A stretch of DNA of 7,876 nucleotides. It comes from an uncultured Lachnospiraceae bacterium (GTDB lineage Bacteria > Bacillota_A > Clostridia > Lachnospirales > Lachnospiraceae). The DNA is taken from NCBI GenBank assembly GCA_910587905.1, contig CAJUOF010000160.1, forward strand, positions 1 through 7,876. The letters run 5' to 3'. The position numbers and the translations under genes are program-made. Shown piece after piece: positions 1 to 6,175 of the stretch. Numbering within the stretch: the first letter of the stretch is position 1; each line of letters opens with the position of its first letter. Under the pieces are notes generated by a model. It saw only the letters and a list, made by a program, of their open reading frames with translations. It did not search any database and had not been told where the DNA came from.

Positions 1-362
1 AACGGCTTCCTGGTGTGTGCCGCCAGTGCTCTTTGAAGGAGCGGAAGGCGGACGAGGCGGAGCGGGAAGTGGAGAAGATGAAAAAATGCCAGTACATGGC
101 GGGACAGATCGGGGAAGCGTTCGAGGGCGTGGTCTCCGGTGTGACCGGCTGGGGCATGTACGTGGAGCTTCCCAATACGGTGGAGGGTATGGTTCCGTTG
201 TCCTCCCTGGAGGGCTATTATGAATATGACCCGGAAAAACACCGTCTGGTGAGTACTTCCACAGGGAAGGTTTACGGCCTGGGACAGAAACTGGCGGTGC
301 GGGTGGCTTCCGTGGACACGGTGGGGTGCACCATTGATTTCATACCAGAGGAGGAAGGATAA
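1..362 (+). CDS. rnr: Ribonuclease R, C-terminal end (5' truncated by window start)
   Basis: RNase R is a 3'-to-5' exoribonuclease that degrades structured RNA and also works with SmpB/tmRNA in clearing messages from stalled ribosomes. Only the C-terminal part is present; the frame is open from base 3, so the gene begins outside the window. The segment CSLKERKADEAEREVEKMK is the typical end of the RNB catalytic domain. It is followed by one S1 RNA-binding domain (GEAFEGVVSGVTGWGMYVEL, then VEGMVPLSSL and a closing VRVASVD strand). The tail after the S1 domain is very short and acidic (IPEEEG), without the long lysine-rich tail seen in E. coli RNase R. The stop codon TAA at 360-362 shares its last A with the smpB start, so the two genes are probably co-transcribed and translationally coupled. 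The internal GTG at 15 is not a real start. Confidence 0.94.
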   Translation, partial: RLPGVCRQCSLKERKADEAEREVEKMKKCQYMAGQIGEAFEGVVSGVTGWGMYVELPNTVEGMVPLSSLEGYYEYDPEKHRLVSTSTGKVYGLGQKLAVRVASVDTVGCTIDFIPEEEG

Positions 363-829
363 TGGGCAGGGACAGTTATAAGCTGGTGGCAAACAACAAA
401 AAAGCGTACCATGATTATTTCATCGACGATACCTATGAGGCCGGGATTTCTCTGTCGGGAACGGAGGTGAAATCCATTCGTATGGGGAAATGCAGCATCA
501 AGGAGTCTTTTATCAAGATTGATCGGGGCGAGGTTTTTGTGTATGGGATGCACATCAGCCCCTATGAGAAGGGAAATATTTTCAACAAGGATCCCTTAAG
601 AGTGCGGAAGCTTTTGATGCACAGCTATGAGATCAATAAGCTTTACGGGAAGATTCAGCAGAAGGGTTTCACGCTGGTGCCCCTTAAAGTGTATTTTCGG
701 GGAAGTCTGGTCAAGGTGGAGGTGGGACTTGCCAGGGGCAAAAAGCTCTATGACAAACGGCAGGATATCGCGAAAAAGGACCAGAGGAGAGAGGCCGAGA
801 AGGAGTTTAAGGTGAGAAACCTGGGATAA
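362..829 (+). CDS. smpB: SsrA (tmRNA)-binding protein SmpB
   Basis: SmpB binds tmRNA and delivers it to stalled ribosomes for trans-translation. The 155-residue product has full family length and the recognisable OB-fold motifs: a start like NKKAYHDYFIDDTYEAGI, then SGTEVKSIRMGKCSIKESF, MHISPYEKGN, VPLKVYF, VEVGLARGKKLYDKR and the basic C-terminal tail (KKDQRREAEKEF) that enters the ribosomal mRNA channel. The ATG at 362 overlaps the rnr stop by one base (TAATG), and GAGGAGGAAGGA just upstream, inside rnr, is a strong ribosome binding site. The rnr-smpB order is common in Firmicutes. The tmRNA gene ssrA, which often follows smpB, is not found downstream here; a chemoreceptor gene with its own promoter comes next. 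Confidence 0.97.
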   Translation: MGRDSYKLVANNKKAYHDYFIDDTYEAGISLSGTEVKSIRMGKCSIKESFIKIDRGEVFVYGMHISPYEKGNIFNKDPLRVRKLLMHSYEINKLYGKIQQKGFTLVPLKVYFRGSLVKVEVGLARGKKLYDKRQDIAKKDQRREAEKEFKVRNLG

Positions 830-861
830 CCATTCCGGTTTGCATTCTGGCATGGAAATCA

Positions 862-891
862 TTGACAAGACCTTCCCGGGGCCTATATAAT
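862..891 (+). promoter_or_regulatory. Sigma-A-type promoter of the chemoreceptor gene
   Basis: TTGACA at 862-867 and TATAAT at 886-891 match the consensus -35 and -10 boxes exactly, with an 18-bp spacer. Transcription should start near 898-900, about 40 nt before the ATG at 941. The promoter lies in the 60-bp gap after smpB, so the chemoreceptor is probably an independent transcription unit. Confidence 0.88.
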
Positions 892-924
892 GTATTTATG
901 GATACGAAACGTATCAAAAATACA
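891..924 (+). promoter_or_regulatory. Nested palindrome over the chemoreceptor transcription start (operator or 5' hairpin)
   Basis: The inner part is a perfect inverted repeat, GATACG at 901-906 and CGTATC at 910-915 around AAA. Outside it lies a second inverted pair, TGTATTT at 891-897 and AAATACA at 918-924, with almost the same centre. The whole 34 bp is therefore an extended imperfect palindrome running from the last base of the -10 box into the 5' leader. That position suits a repressor operator blocking RNA polymerase. The inner stem could instead form a small hairpin at the very 5' end of the mRNA. No regulator gene is visible in the window, so which role applies is open. Confidence 0.55.
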
Positions 925-940
925 TGAAAAGAAGGGTGAG

Positions 941-2923
941 ATGATGAAAAAGAGCAGTATCCGAAAGAAAATCAGGGTCTGCCTGGTGACCACCGTCCTG
1001 ATTGCCCTGACGCTGGTGGGTGGAGCCAGTGCCGCGCTCAGTTACCGGAGTACCGTCGCCACGGTGGATCAGATGATGAGTGAGACCGCCGTACTGGCGG
1101 CGGAGCGCATTGAGCAGGAGCTGGTGGCTTACAAGAATGTGGTCATGGACACCGGCCGCGTCCCGCAGCTTTCTGACGACGAAGTGCCGCTGGAGGAGAA
1201 GCAGGCTGTCATCAACGAGAGGGTTTCTATGCATGGCTTTCAGAGAGGAAACGTCATCGGGGCCGACGGGATCAGCGTTTTTGACGGAAAGGACTATTCC
1301 GACAGGGAGTATGTCCGTCAGGCCATGCAGGGCAACGTCTATGTGTCTGAGCCGCTTGTCAGCAAGGTTACCGGGGAGCTGTCCATCATGGTGGCGGCGC
1401 CTCTTTACGGCGGTGGGGGCGAAGACGGCGGCATTGTCGGCGTGGTGTATTTCGTGCCCCCGGAAACGTTTTTGAACGACATCGTGTCTTCGATCAAGGT
1501 GGGGGAGGGATGCCGGGCCTATATGATCAACAAGAACGGCGACACCATTGCGGATGTCACCCTGGACACGATCACGACCCAGAATGTTGAGAACGAGGCC
1601 GGGAGCGACCGTTCCTTGAAGGGCCGAGCCGCCCTCCACGAGGCTATGAGGCGGGGGGAGAACGGATTCGGGAGCGTTCAGGGCTCCGATGGCCCCTGTT
1701 ATCTGGCCTATGCGCCCGTGGGCGAGACGGACGGCTGGTCCGTGGCCGTGGAGTCGCCGAAGAAGAATTTCCTGACGGATACATATGTCAGTATGCTGAT
1801 CACGGTCGTCATTGTCGTGCTGTCGATTCTGGCTTCCGTCGCGGTGGCCGTGAAGCTTTCCGGCAGTATCGGCAAGCCTATGCAGGCATGTGCGGAGCGG
1901 ATGAAGCAGTTGGTGCAGGGAGATTTGAAATCACCGGTTCCCCAGGTCACCAGCCGGGATGAGACGGCGGAGCTGACCCAGGCCACGGCGGACATGATCG
2001 ACGGACTGAATGTCATTATCAGCGATATCAGCTATCTTTTGAACGAGTTGGCCAATAAAAATTTTGACGTCCGCTCCGACAAGCGGGAGGCCTACGTGGG
2101 AGAGTTTCAGACCATCCTGCTGACCATGCGCAATTTGAAGATGGCGCTGAGCAGCACCATACGTCAGATTGACGTTTCCGCGGGCCAGGTGTCCTCCGCC
2201 AGCGGCCAGGTTTCGACCGGCGCACAGAGCCTGAGCCAGGGTTCCGTACAGCAGGCCAGTGCCGTGGAGGAACTGGCGGCCACCATCAACGAGATTTCCA
2301 ATAACGCGAAGCGGACTGCGGAGGCCGCGGAGAAGGCGGGAGTAGCCGTTGGCCAGGCGGGAGGCCAGCTAGGGGTCAGCGTGGAGTACGTCGGTGAGCT
2401 TAACACGGCTATGGAGAAGGTCTCCAGTTCCTCCACGGAAATCTCCAAAATTATTGCCACCATCGAAGACATTGCGTTCCAGACCAATATTTTGGCACTG
2501 AATGCCGCCGTGGAGGCCGCCAGGGCAGGAACCGCGGGCAAGGGATTTGCGGTGGTGGCGGACGAGGTGCGGAACCTGGCGCAGAAGTCCGACGAGGCGG
2601 CCAAGGCTACGAAGGAACTGATCGAGGGATCCATCGCCGCGGTCACTGCGGGAGGGGCTGCAGTGAAGAAGGTCACGGAAGCCCTGGAGCAGACCAGTGT
2701 CTATGCCGGAGGCGTATCCACCCAGATGGAGATTGTGGTTAAAGAGGCCGAAGATCAGAGCGAAGCCATCTCCCAGGTCACCGAGGGCATCGACCAGATT
2801 TCCAGTGTGGTACAGACCAACAGTGCCACCGCCCAGGAGAGTGCGGCCGCCAGCGAGGAGCTTTCTGCGGAGGCCTCAGGGCTTAAGCACTTGGTGGATG
2901 AATTCCAGTTGGCCAGAGAGTAG
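941..2923 (+). CDS. Methyl-accepting chemotaxis protein with periplasmic-type (dCache-like) sensor
   Basis: A membrane chemoreceptor that signals through CheW/CheA. From ATG 941 it has 660 residues: a basic N-terminus (MMKKSSIRKKIR), a membrane segment at about 13-35, an extracellular sensor at about 36-283 with Cache-like features (KDYSDREYVRQAMQGNVYVSEP, SIMVAAPLY, then WSVAVESP at the end), a second membrane segment at about 284-307, a HAMP region, and a long coiled-coil signalling domain. The hairpin tip around 510-550 contains the near-invariant IAFQTNILALNAAVEAARAG and GFAVVADEVRNLA. There is no C-terminal CheR-binding pentapeptide; the protein ends EFQLARE. The ligand cannot be told from the sequence. 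An in-frame ATG at 890 overlaps the -10 box and would be outside the transcript, so 941 (or 944) is preferred; AAGGGTGAG at 932-940 serves as ribosome binding site. No che or flagellar genes are adjacent. Confidence 0.94.
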   Translation: MMKKSSIRKKIRVCLVTTVLIALTLVGGASAALSYRSTVATVDQMMSETAVLAAERIEQELVAYKNVVMDTGRVPQLSDDEVPLEEKQAVINERVSMHGFQRGNVIGADGISVFDGKDYSDREYVRQAMQGNVYVSEPLVSKVTGELSIMVAAPLYGGGGEDGGIVGVVYFVPPETFLNDIVSSIKVGEGCRAYMINKNGDTIADVTLDTITTQNVENEAGSDRSLKGRAALHEAMRRGENGFGSVQGSDGPCYLAYAPVGETDGWSVAVESPKKNFLTDTYVSMLITVVIVVLSILASVAVAVKLSGSIGKPMQACAERMKQLVQGDLKSPVPQVTSRDETAELTQATADMIDGLNVIISDISYLLNELANKNFDVRSDKREAYVGEFQTILLTMRNLKMALSSTIRQIDVSAGQVSSASGQVSTGAQSLSQGSVQQASAVEELAATINEISNNAKRTAEAAEKAGVAVGQAGGQLGVSVEYVGELNTAMEKVSSSSTEISKIIATIEDIAFQTNILALNAAVEAARAGTAGKGFAVVADEVRNLAQKSDEAAKATKELIEGSIAAVTAGGAAVKKVTEALEQTSVYAGGVSTQMEIVVKEAEDQSEAISQVTEGIDQISSVVQTNSATAQESAAASEELSAEASGLKHLVDEFQLARE

Positions 2924-2963
2924 GCGGAAAGGAAAGATCTTAGAAATAGAAACATAAAACAAC

Positions 2964-3009
2964 CAGGAGTGTTCTGTATATTCAAATACAAGGATACTCC
3001 TGTTTTTTT
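2964..3009 (+). terminator. Intrinsic terminator after the chemoreceptor gene
   Basis: CAGGAGTGTTC at 2964-2974 pairs with GGATACTCCTG at 2992-3002 (two G-U pairs). A one-base bulge (A2991) and a further 5-bp stem TGTAT/ATACA follow, closed by a 6-nt loop. Seven T residues come directly after, at 3003-3009. This is a complete rho-independent terminator, and it marks the end of the GC-rich chromosomal block. Confidence 0.92.
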
Positions 3010-3035
3010 CATTGTATCATTTAGAAAAACCAAAG

Positions 3036-3072
3036 AAAGCTTTCGTGGAATACCGGATTCTACGAAAGCTTT
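3036..3072. repeat. Left inverted recombination site (palindromic, also hairpin-forming)
   Basis: The core is arm TTTCGTGGAAT (3041-3051), centre ACCGG (3052-3056) and arm ATTCTACGAAA (3057-3067). AAAGC/GCTTT extensions lengthen the stem to 16 bp (3036-3051 with 3057-3072), including one G-U pair. Its reverse complement recurs at 4455-4481 with a single difference (G at 3047). A run of five T at 3070-3074 follows the stem, so on the plus strand it could also act as a weak terminator. The matching right site lacks such a T-run, which argues that termination is not the shared purpose of the two copies. Confidence 0.82.
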
Positions 3073-3075
3073 TTA

Positions 3076-3112
3076 CGATCTCAATGTAACATAATCATAA
3101 AAAATCTGTCAA
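3076..3112 (-). promoter_or_regulatory. Outward-facing promoter just inside the left inverted site
   Basis: On the minus strand TTGACA (3112-3107) is a perfect -35 box, followed after 18 bp by TACATT (3088-3083, four of six consensus positions) with the extended -10 element TGT directly before it. Transcription would start near 3076 and run left, out of the segment through the site at 3072-3036. In the present orientation that meets the back of the chemoreceptor terminator and would be antisense to the chemoreceptor's 3' end. After inversion it would point at the gene starting at 4510, giving a leader of roughly 65 nt with that gene's own ribosome binding site. Judged only from consensus match. 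Confidence 0.6.
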
Positions 3113-3157
3113 CAATTTTTAAAAAATAGATGTAGAGGTAATAATCATCCCAAAAAC

Positions 3158-3278
3158 AGCCGGTTACATAGAAACTACATTATCTATATCGACGGCTTTT
3201 TCAGATTTATAATAAACGAAGGCACATTTAGGATGGATCTTGTATCCAATAGCCGTCAAAATATTCGTCGATAGGAGG
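3158..3278 (+). promoter_or_regulatory. Leader of the recombinase gene: weak -10 box, competing stems, strong ribosome binding site
   Basis: TATAAT at 3208-3213 is a perfect -10 box, but no convincing -35 lies at 16-18 bp upstream, so a promoter here is only possible. ATCGACGGCT at 3188-3197 can pair with three places: AGCCG at 3158-3162 (a weak stem followed by five T), AGCCGTC at 3251-3257, or CGTCGAT at 3266-3272. The last abuts the ribosome binding site AGGAGG (3273-3278). These pairings exclude one another, which could tune recombinase expression. Nothing else of note is seen between 3113 and 3286. Confidence 0.3.
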
Positions 3279-3286
3279 ATGAGAGT

Positions 3287-4405
3287 ATGCCAAAAACAGG
3301 AGAAAATATTTACAAACGGAAGGATGGTCGTTGGGAGGGACGCTATATAAAGGAACGAGTAAACGGAAAAGCGAGATATGGTGCAGTCTATGCAAGAAAT
3401 TATCGAGACGTGAAAACAAAATTGGAAGAGGCGAAAAGAATGCAGAAAGACCAGCCAGGAACACATGCCGGAAAAGTAGTGGAACTGGGATACCGCTGGC
3501 TTTTAGAAATGAATATGACTTTAAAGGATTCGTCAAGAAATAAATATGAGGATATTCTGCGCCATTACATCGTACCTGCGCTCGGAGAAACGGAATTTTC
3601 GGAGATTTCCAATCAATGTATTCTTAATTTTGTCAACGACCTGCTCGTGAAAGGCGGAGTAAAAAAACAGGGGCTTGCACCTTCCACAGTTGCAGAAGTC
3701 CTTTCTGTTTTAAATGGGCTTCGCATATACGCCATGCGGAGGGATTACGAGGTTCATTTTTCTACAAATTGTGTCAGTTTGAAACGGGAACAGACCTGTA
3801 TTCGAGTGTTTAGCCTGGAAGAGGAAGAATTGCTCATTCGATACCTTCTGGAGCATTTGGATTTCTCTGCGTTGGGGATTTTACTTTGCCTTTTTACAGG
3901 CATTCGTGTGGGGGAACTTTGTGCAATGAGGTGGGAGGATATTAACCTTTCAGAACAGAATATGAGAGTCAGTAAGACTATGCAGCGTCTTCGCACATCA
4001 AATCCAAATGACAATCGGACGGAAGTAAAAATTCAGGAACCCAAAAGCGCCTGTTCCATCCGAACAATTCCATTGCCGGGAATACTGATCGGACCTTTGA
4101 AAGAATTCTATCGTCCAGGAACATTTCTTCTGACTGGAAAGTGTAATCAGTATGTAGAACCAAGAACTATGCAGAATCGTTTTAAAAGGATTCTTTTGGC
4201 TTGCAAACTTCCAGACGCAAATTTCCATACAACCAGACACACATTTGCCACAAGATGCATTGAATTGGGATTTGACACCAAAACCTTAAGTGAATTATTA
4301 GGGCATGCCAGCGTGTCAATCACCATGAACCGATATGTGCATCCTTCGATGTCTCTAAAGGCGGAGCATATGGAACGTTTTTCTGATTTATTTCCCGTCA
4401 AATAA
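3287..4405 (+). CDS. Tyrosine-type site-specific recombinase (probable invertase of the flanking sites)
   Basis: The enzyme cuts and rejoins DNA at paired core sites through a 3'-phosphotyrosine intermediate. At 372 residues it is full length for the phage/Tn916-integrase type. The N-terminus (GENIYKRKDGRWEGRYIKER) is the AP2-like arm-binding domain, followed by a SAM-like core-binding domain at about 60-170 and the catalytic domain. All catalytic residues are visible: R207 in TGIRVGEL, K253 in EPKSACSIRTIPL, H314 and R317 in HTTRHTF, H340 in LLGHASVS and nucleophile Y350 in MNRYVH. AGGAGG at 3273-3278, 8 nt before the ATG, is a strong ribosome binding site. The gene is AT-richer than the block to its left, suggesting acquisition. 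It is tightly enclosed by inverted sites (about 215 bp before, 50 bp after), with no excisionase or other mobile-element genes. It is therefore more likely a local DNA invertase than a prophage integrase. Confidence 0.95.
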   Translation: MPKTGENIYKRKDGRWEGRYIKERVNGKARYGAVYARNYRDVKTKLEEAKRMQKDQPGTHAGKVVELGYRWLLEMNMTLKDSSRNKYEDILRHYIVPALGETEFSEISNQCILNFVNDLLVKGGVKKQGLAPSTVAEVLSVLNGLRIYAMRRDYEVHFSTNCVSLKREQTCIRVFSLEEEELLIRYLLEHLDFSALGILLCLFTGIRVGELCAMRWEDINLSEQNMRVSKTMQRLRTSNPNDNRTEVKIQEPKSACSIRTIPLPGILIGPLKEFYRPGTFLLTGKCNQYVEPRTMQNRFKRILLACKLPDANFHTTRHTFATRCIELGFDTKTLSELLGHASVSITMNRYVHPSMSLKAEHMERFSDLFPVK

Positions 4406-4454
4406 ATGGTCAGAATGCAGGAATATGTAAAACTCTGTGGCGATGGAGAAGCTC

Positions 4455-4481
4455 TTTCGTAGAATCCGGTATTCTACGAAA
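4455..4481. repeat. Right inverted recombination site
   Basis: Arm TTTCGTAGAAT (4455-4465), centre CCGGT (4466-4470) and arm ATTCTACGAAA (4471-4481) form a perfect 11-bp inverted repeat. Read on the minus strand it matches the left core site at 26 of 27 positions, and the next base on the segment's inner side is G in both. The asymmetric centre fixes the relative orientation as inverted. The site ends 28 bp before the start codon at 4510 and has no T-run on either strand, so it is not a conventional terminator. Confidence 0.82.
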
Positions 4482-4509
4482 ATCCCTGTTATGAGGAAGA
4501 GAATGTAAC

Positions 4510-5883
4510 ATGGACACAGAGCAAGAAGCCATATTTAGAACAGTTCATCAGTATAGCAAGAGTCCGGTATCCGAGGCAGATATGGAAAAGCTGGCGGATA
4601 TTGCCAGGGATTATCGCCAGGTGAAGAATTATGTCTATCAGCGTTATGGCGGAATCCACGGTTTGTCGAAGATCTATCCGGGATATACGGTGCAAAATGA
4701 GATGACACAGAGTGGACTCAGAACAAGGCTTGGCCTTCCGGCCGTGTACTTCTATTGCGCTATTTTTGATGCTCTGGGAGATATCAAGAGTCAGTGGTCC
4801 TACACGAAGGCCAGGGTGGAGAAGAGTATCCGGAAACATCCGGACCTCACGCCAGAGGAACGGCACTATCTTCGGTTTATTATGAAACAGAGCAAGTGTT
4901 TCGAAGCGGTTCTCTCAGGTAAATCGCCGGTGGTGAACGGAAACTGGAAGGAGGCCTATGAGAATCTGAGGGCTTTGGTGGATGCCGGACGGTTGGACCA
5001 GTATCTGCGCCGGCAGGTGAGAAAACATTTGCAGAAAATGCATACGGATGTGGCAGATGGATTTTCCGTGACGACGAAGGGATATCGCTATGGAGATCAC
5101 GGGATTTACCTCTCCACAAAAGAAAACAGGAAGCGGGTCTTTATTCCTTTGACTGACGGCAACCGGTACGAGAGACAGATCCATGTAAAGATTGATCCGG
5201 CGGCTGAGAAAGTGAGGCTTGATGTTCCTGTAGCAGTTAAGATGAAAAAACGGGTGGATTATTGCAGCGAGGTCGGTCTTGCGCTTGGCATGATTGAGAT
5301 GTTTGTGACAGATCGGGGAAGTGTTTACGGAAAAGAATATGGAATCCATCAGACAGCCCTTACCGAATACGTCTGGACAGGGCAGGTCAGCTATCGTCGG
5401 AATCGGCGGAACAATCCTGGCAGGAAAAAGTATTATGCCAAGAAAACTCGGTTGGAGGCGGCATTGCATACCTACATCAATGCAGAGATCAACCGAATGC
5501 TGGAAACAGAGAAGCCGAACGTAATTTTTATTCCCAAGTTACCGCCGGTGCCTATGGCGGGAAGGAATCGAAGACTCAATTATTCTGCCGGCATGTGGCA
5601 GAGAGGGTATGTGAGAAAACGCCTGGCGCAAAAATGCAGGGAACGTTCCATTGAGCTTGTGGAGGTATTTGGAAAAGATATTAGCAATGCGTGCAGCGGG
5701 TGCGGAGCTTTAGGCAGAAAAGAAGAGGGAAGCTTTATCTGTGATGACTGCGGGCTTAGGCTTCCGGAAAAACAGAATACGGCGCGGAATGTAAAACGCC
5801 GAGGAAAAGACCAGAAGCCACAGAATGAGGTTCGCGGAAGGCGAAATGACTCTGAAAAGTTTTATGGAAGAACCGAAACATAA
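4510..5883 (+). CDS. Nuclease-dead TnpB/Cas12-like protein, candidate RNA-guided regulator
   Basis: TnpB proteins are RNA-guided nucleases of IS200/IS605 and IS607 elements and the ancestors of Cas12. This 457-residue protein keeps the scaffold but not the catalytic acids. The RuvC-I segment reads VGLALGMIEMFVTDRGSVYG, with A258 where the family has Asp. The RuvC-II strand reads NVIFIPKL, with P342 where Glu is expected. The RuvC-III segment reads EKQNTARNV, with K421 where Asp precedes NAARN. The zinc ribbon is intact (C395, C398, C411, C414). The N-terminal 200 residues are helical and TnpB-like (YVYQRYGGIHGL, LGLPAVYFYCAIFDALGDIKSQW). The reading frame is undamaged, so the changes look selected rather than decayed. 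By analogy with nuclease-dead TnpB repressors (TldR), it may bind DNA through a guide RNA and block transcription. GAGGAAG at 4493-4499 is the ribosome binding site. No transposase gene is nearby. A relocated active site (for example using E263 or E420) is not excluded. Confidence 0.88.
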   Translation: MDTEQEAIFRTVHQYSKSPVSEADMEKLADIARDYRQVKNYVYQRYGGIHGLSKIYPGYTVQNEMTQSGLRTRLGLPAVYFYCAIFDALGDIKSQWSYTKARVEKSIRKHPDLTPEERHYLRFIMKQSKCFEAVLSGKSPVVNGNWKEAYENLRALVDAGRLDQYLRRQVRKHLQKMHTDVADGFSVTTKGYRYGDHGIYLSTKENRKRVFIPLTDGNRYERQIHVKIDPAAEKVRLDVPVAVKMKKRVDYCSEVGLALGMIEMFVTDRGSVYGKEYGIHQTALTEYVWTGQVSYRRNRRNNPGRKKYYAKKTRLEAALHTYINAEINRMLETEKPNVIFIPKLPPVPMAGRNRRLNYSAGMWQRGYVRKRLAQKCRERSIELVEVFGKDISNACSGCGALGRKEEGSFICDDCGLRLPEKQNTARNVKRRGKDQKPQNEVRGRRNDSEKFYGRTET

Positions 5884-6066
5884 AAACGTTCATGAACAGA
5901 AAGCTTTGCAGATAAATGCAGCCGCAAGGCAGCATTTCACCGGAACCGGAAGAACGGAACAAGGACTGCAAAAAGCTTTCTTTATGATAACTTGCCGGCA
6001 TTATTTGGCAGGGATAAAAAAAGAACGGCATTAGAAGCCGGCGAAAAGCCGGGTATTGGGTATGCC
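5884..6066 (+). ncRNA. Candidate guide-RNA (omega-RNA-like) region downstream of the dead TnpB gene
   Basis: This stretch directly follows the dead tnpB stop codon, on the same strand, where TnpB guide RNAs are normally encoded. It has no convincing gene but visible structure. GTTCATGAAC (5888-5897) is a perfect palindrome. AGAAAGCTTTGCAG (5898-5911) pairs at distance with the inverted CTGCAAAAAGCTTTCT (5966-5981) apart from two extra bases. GGCAT (6027-6031) and ATGCC (6062-6066) enclose a tight hairpin, CCGGC/GCCGG with a GAAAA loop (6038-6052). If this is the scaffold, the guide would begin near 6067. The function is inferred from position and folding only; the exact ends are unknown, and the scaffold may start inside the 3' end of the coding region. 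Confidence 0.38.
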
Positions 6067-6175
6067 AAGACCTTAGGGAACTTGGGCGCTGGAGTGTTCC
6101 GGCGGTTCAAGAAGTACCGGGAGCGAAGCAGGCTGCAGCAGGTTATGCTAAAGAGAGGTAATCGGAAGCTGCGGC

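Larger units (their letters stand above)
3036..4481. mobile_element. Predicted self-inverting DNA segment carrying its own tyrosine recombinase
   Basis: The segment is bounded by two 27-bp sites in inverted orientation (cores at 3041-3067 and 4455-4481) and contains one complete gene, a tyrosine recombinase, plus its leader. Each site has the layout of a tyrosine-recombinase core site: inverted arms of about 10-11 bp around a 5-7 nt asymmetric centre. The centre reads ACCGG on the left and CCGGT, its reverse complement, on the right. Site-specific recombinases acting on inverted sites invert the DNA between them; this is established for Hin-type and Mpi-type switches and for phase-variable 'invertons'. 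The inversion itself is inferred, since only one orientation is seen. An alternative is a degenerate integrative element whose ends happen to resemble each other, but no direct repeats or other cargo were seen. Confidence 0.62.

Noticed and set aside
890..940. An earlier in-frame ATG at 890 for the chemoreceptor
   Set aside because: It overlaps the TATAAT box of a consensus promoter and lies before the predicted transcription start. The 17 extra residues are not signal-like, and a good start with a ribosome binding site lies at 941.
830..940. tmRNA gene (ssrA) after smpB
   Set aside because: The gap is too short and carries only a promoter and leader; no tRNA-like ends or tag-peptide reading frame are seen.
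914..1639. Long open frame on the minus strand inside the chemoreceptor gene
   Set aside because: It lies antisense to a gene with unmistakable protein motifs, has no recognisable domain and is a by-product of GC-rich codon use.
3287..4405. Prophage or conjugative-element integrase
   Set aside because: No excisionase, phage or transfer genes nearby. The gene is tightly bounded by inverted sites rather than by attL/attR direct repeats.
3036..4481. CRISPR repeats
   Set aside because: Only two copies exist, they are inverted relative to each other, and a recombinase gene lies between them rather than short spacers.
4455..4481. Right inverted site as the recombinase terminator
   Set aside because: No T-run follows on either strand, and the near-exact copy on the other side of the gene with inverted centre is better explained as a recombination site.
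5825..6034. Open frame of 69 codons overlapping the end of the dead TnpB gene
   Set aside because: No ribosome binding site, no family resemblance, and it crosses the region likely to encode structured RNA. It is kept only as a possible remnant.
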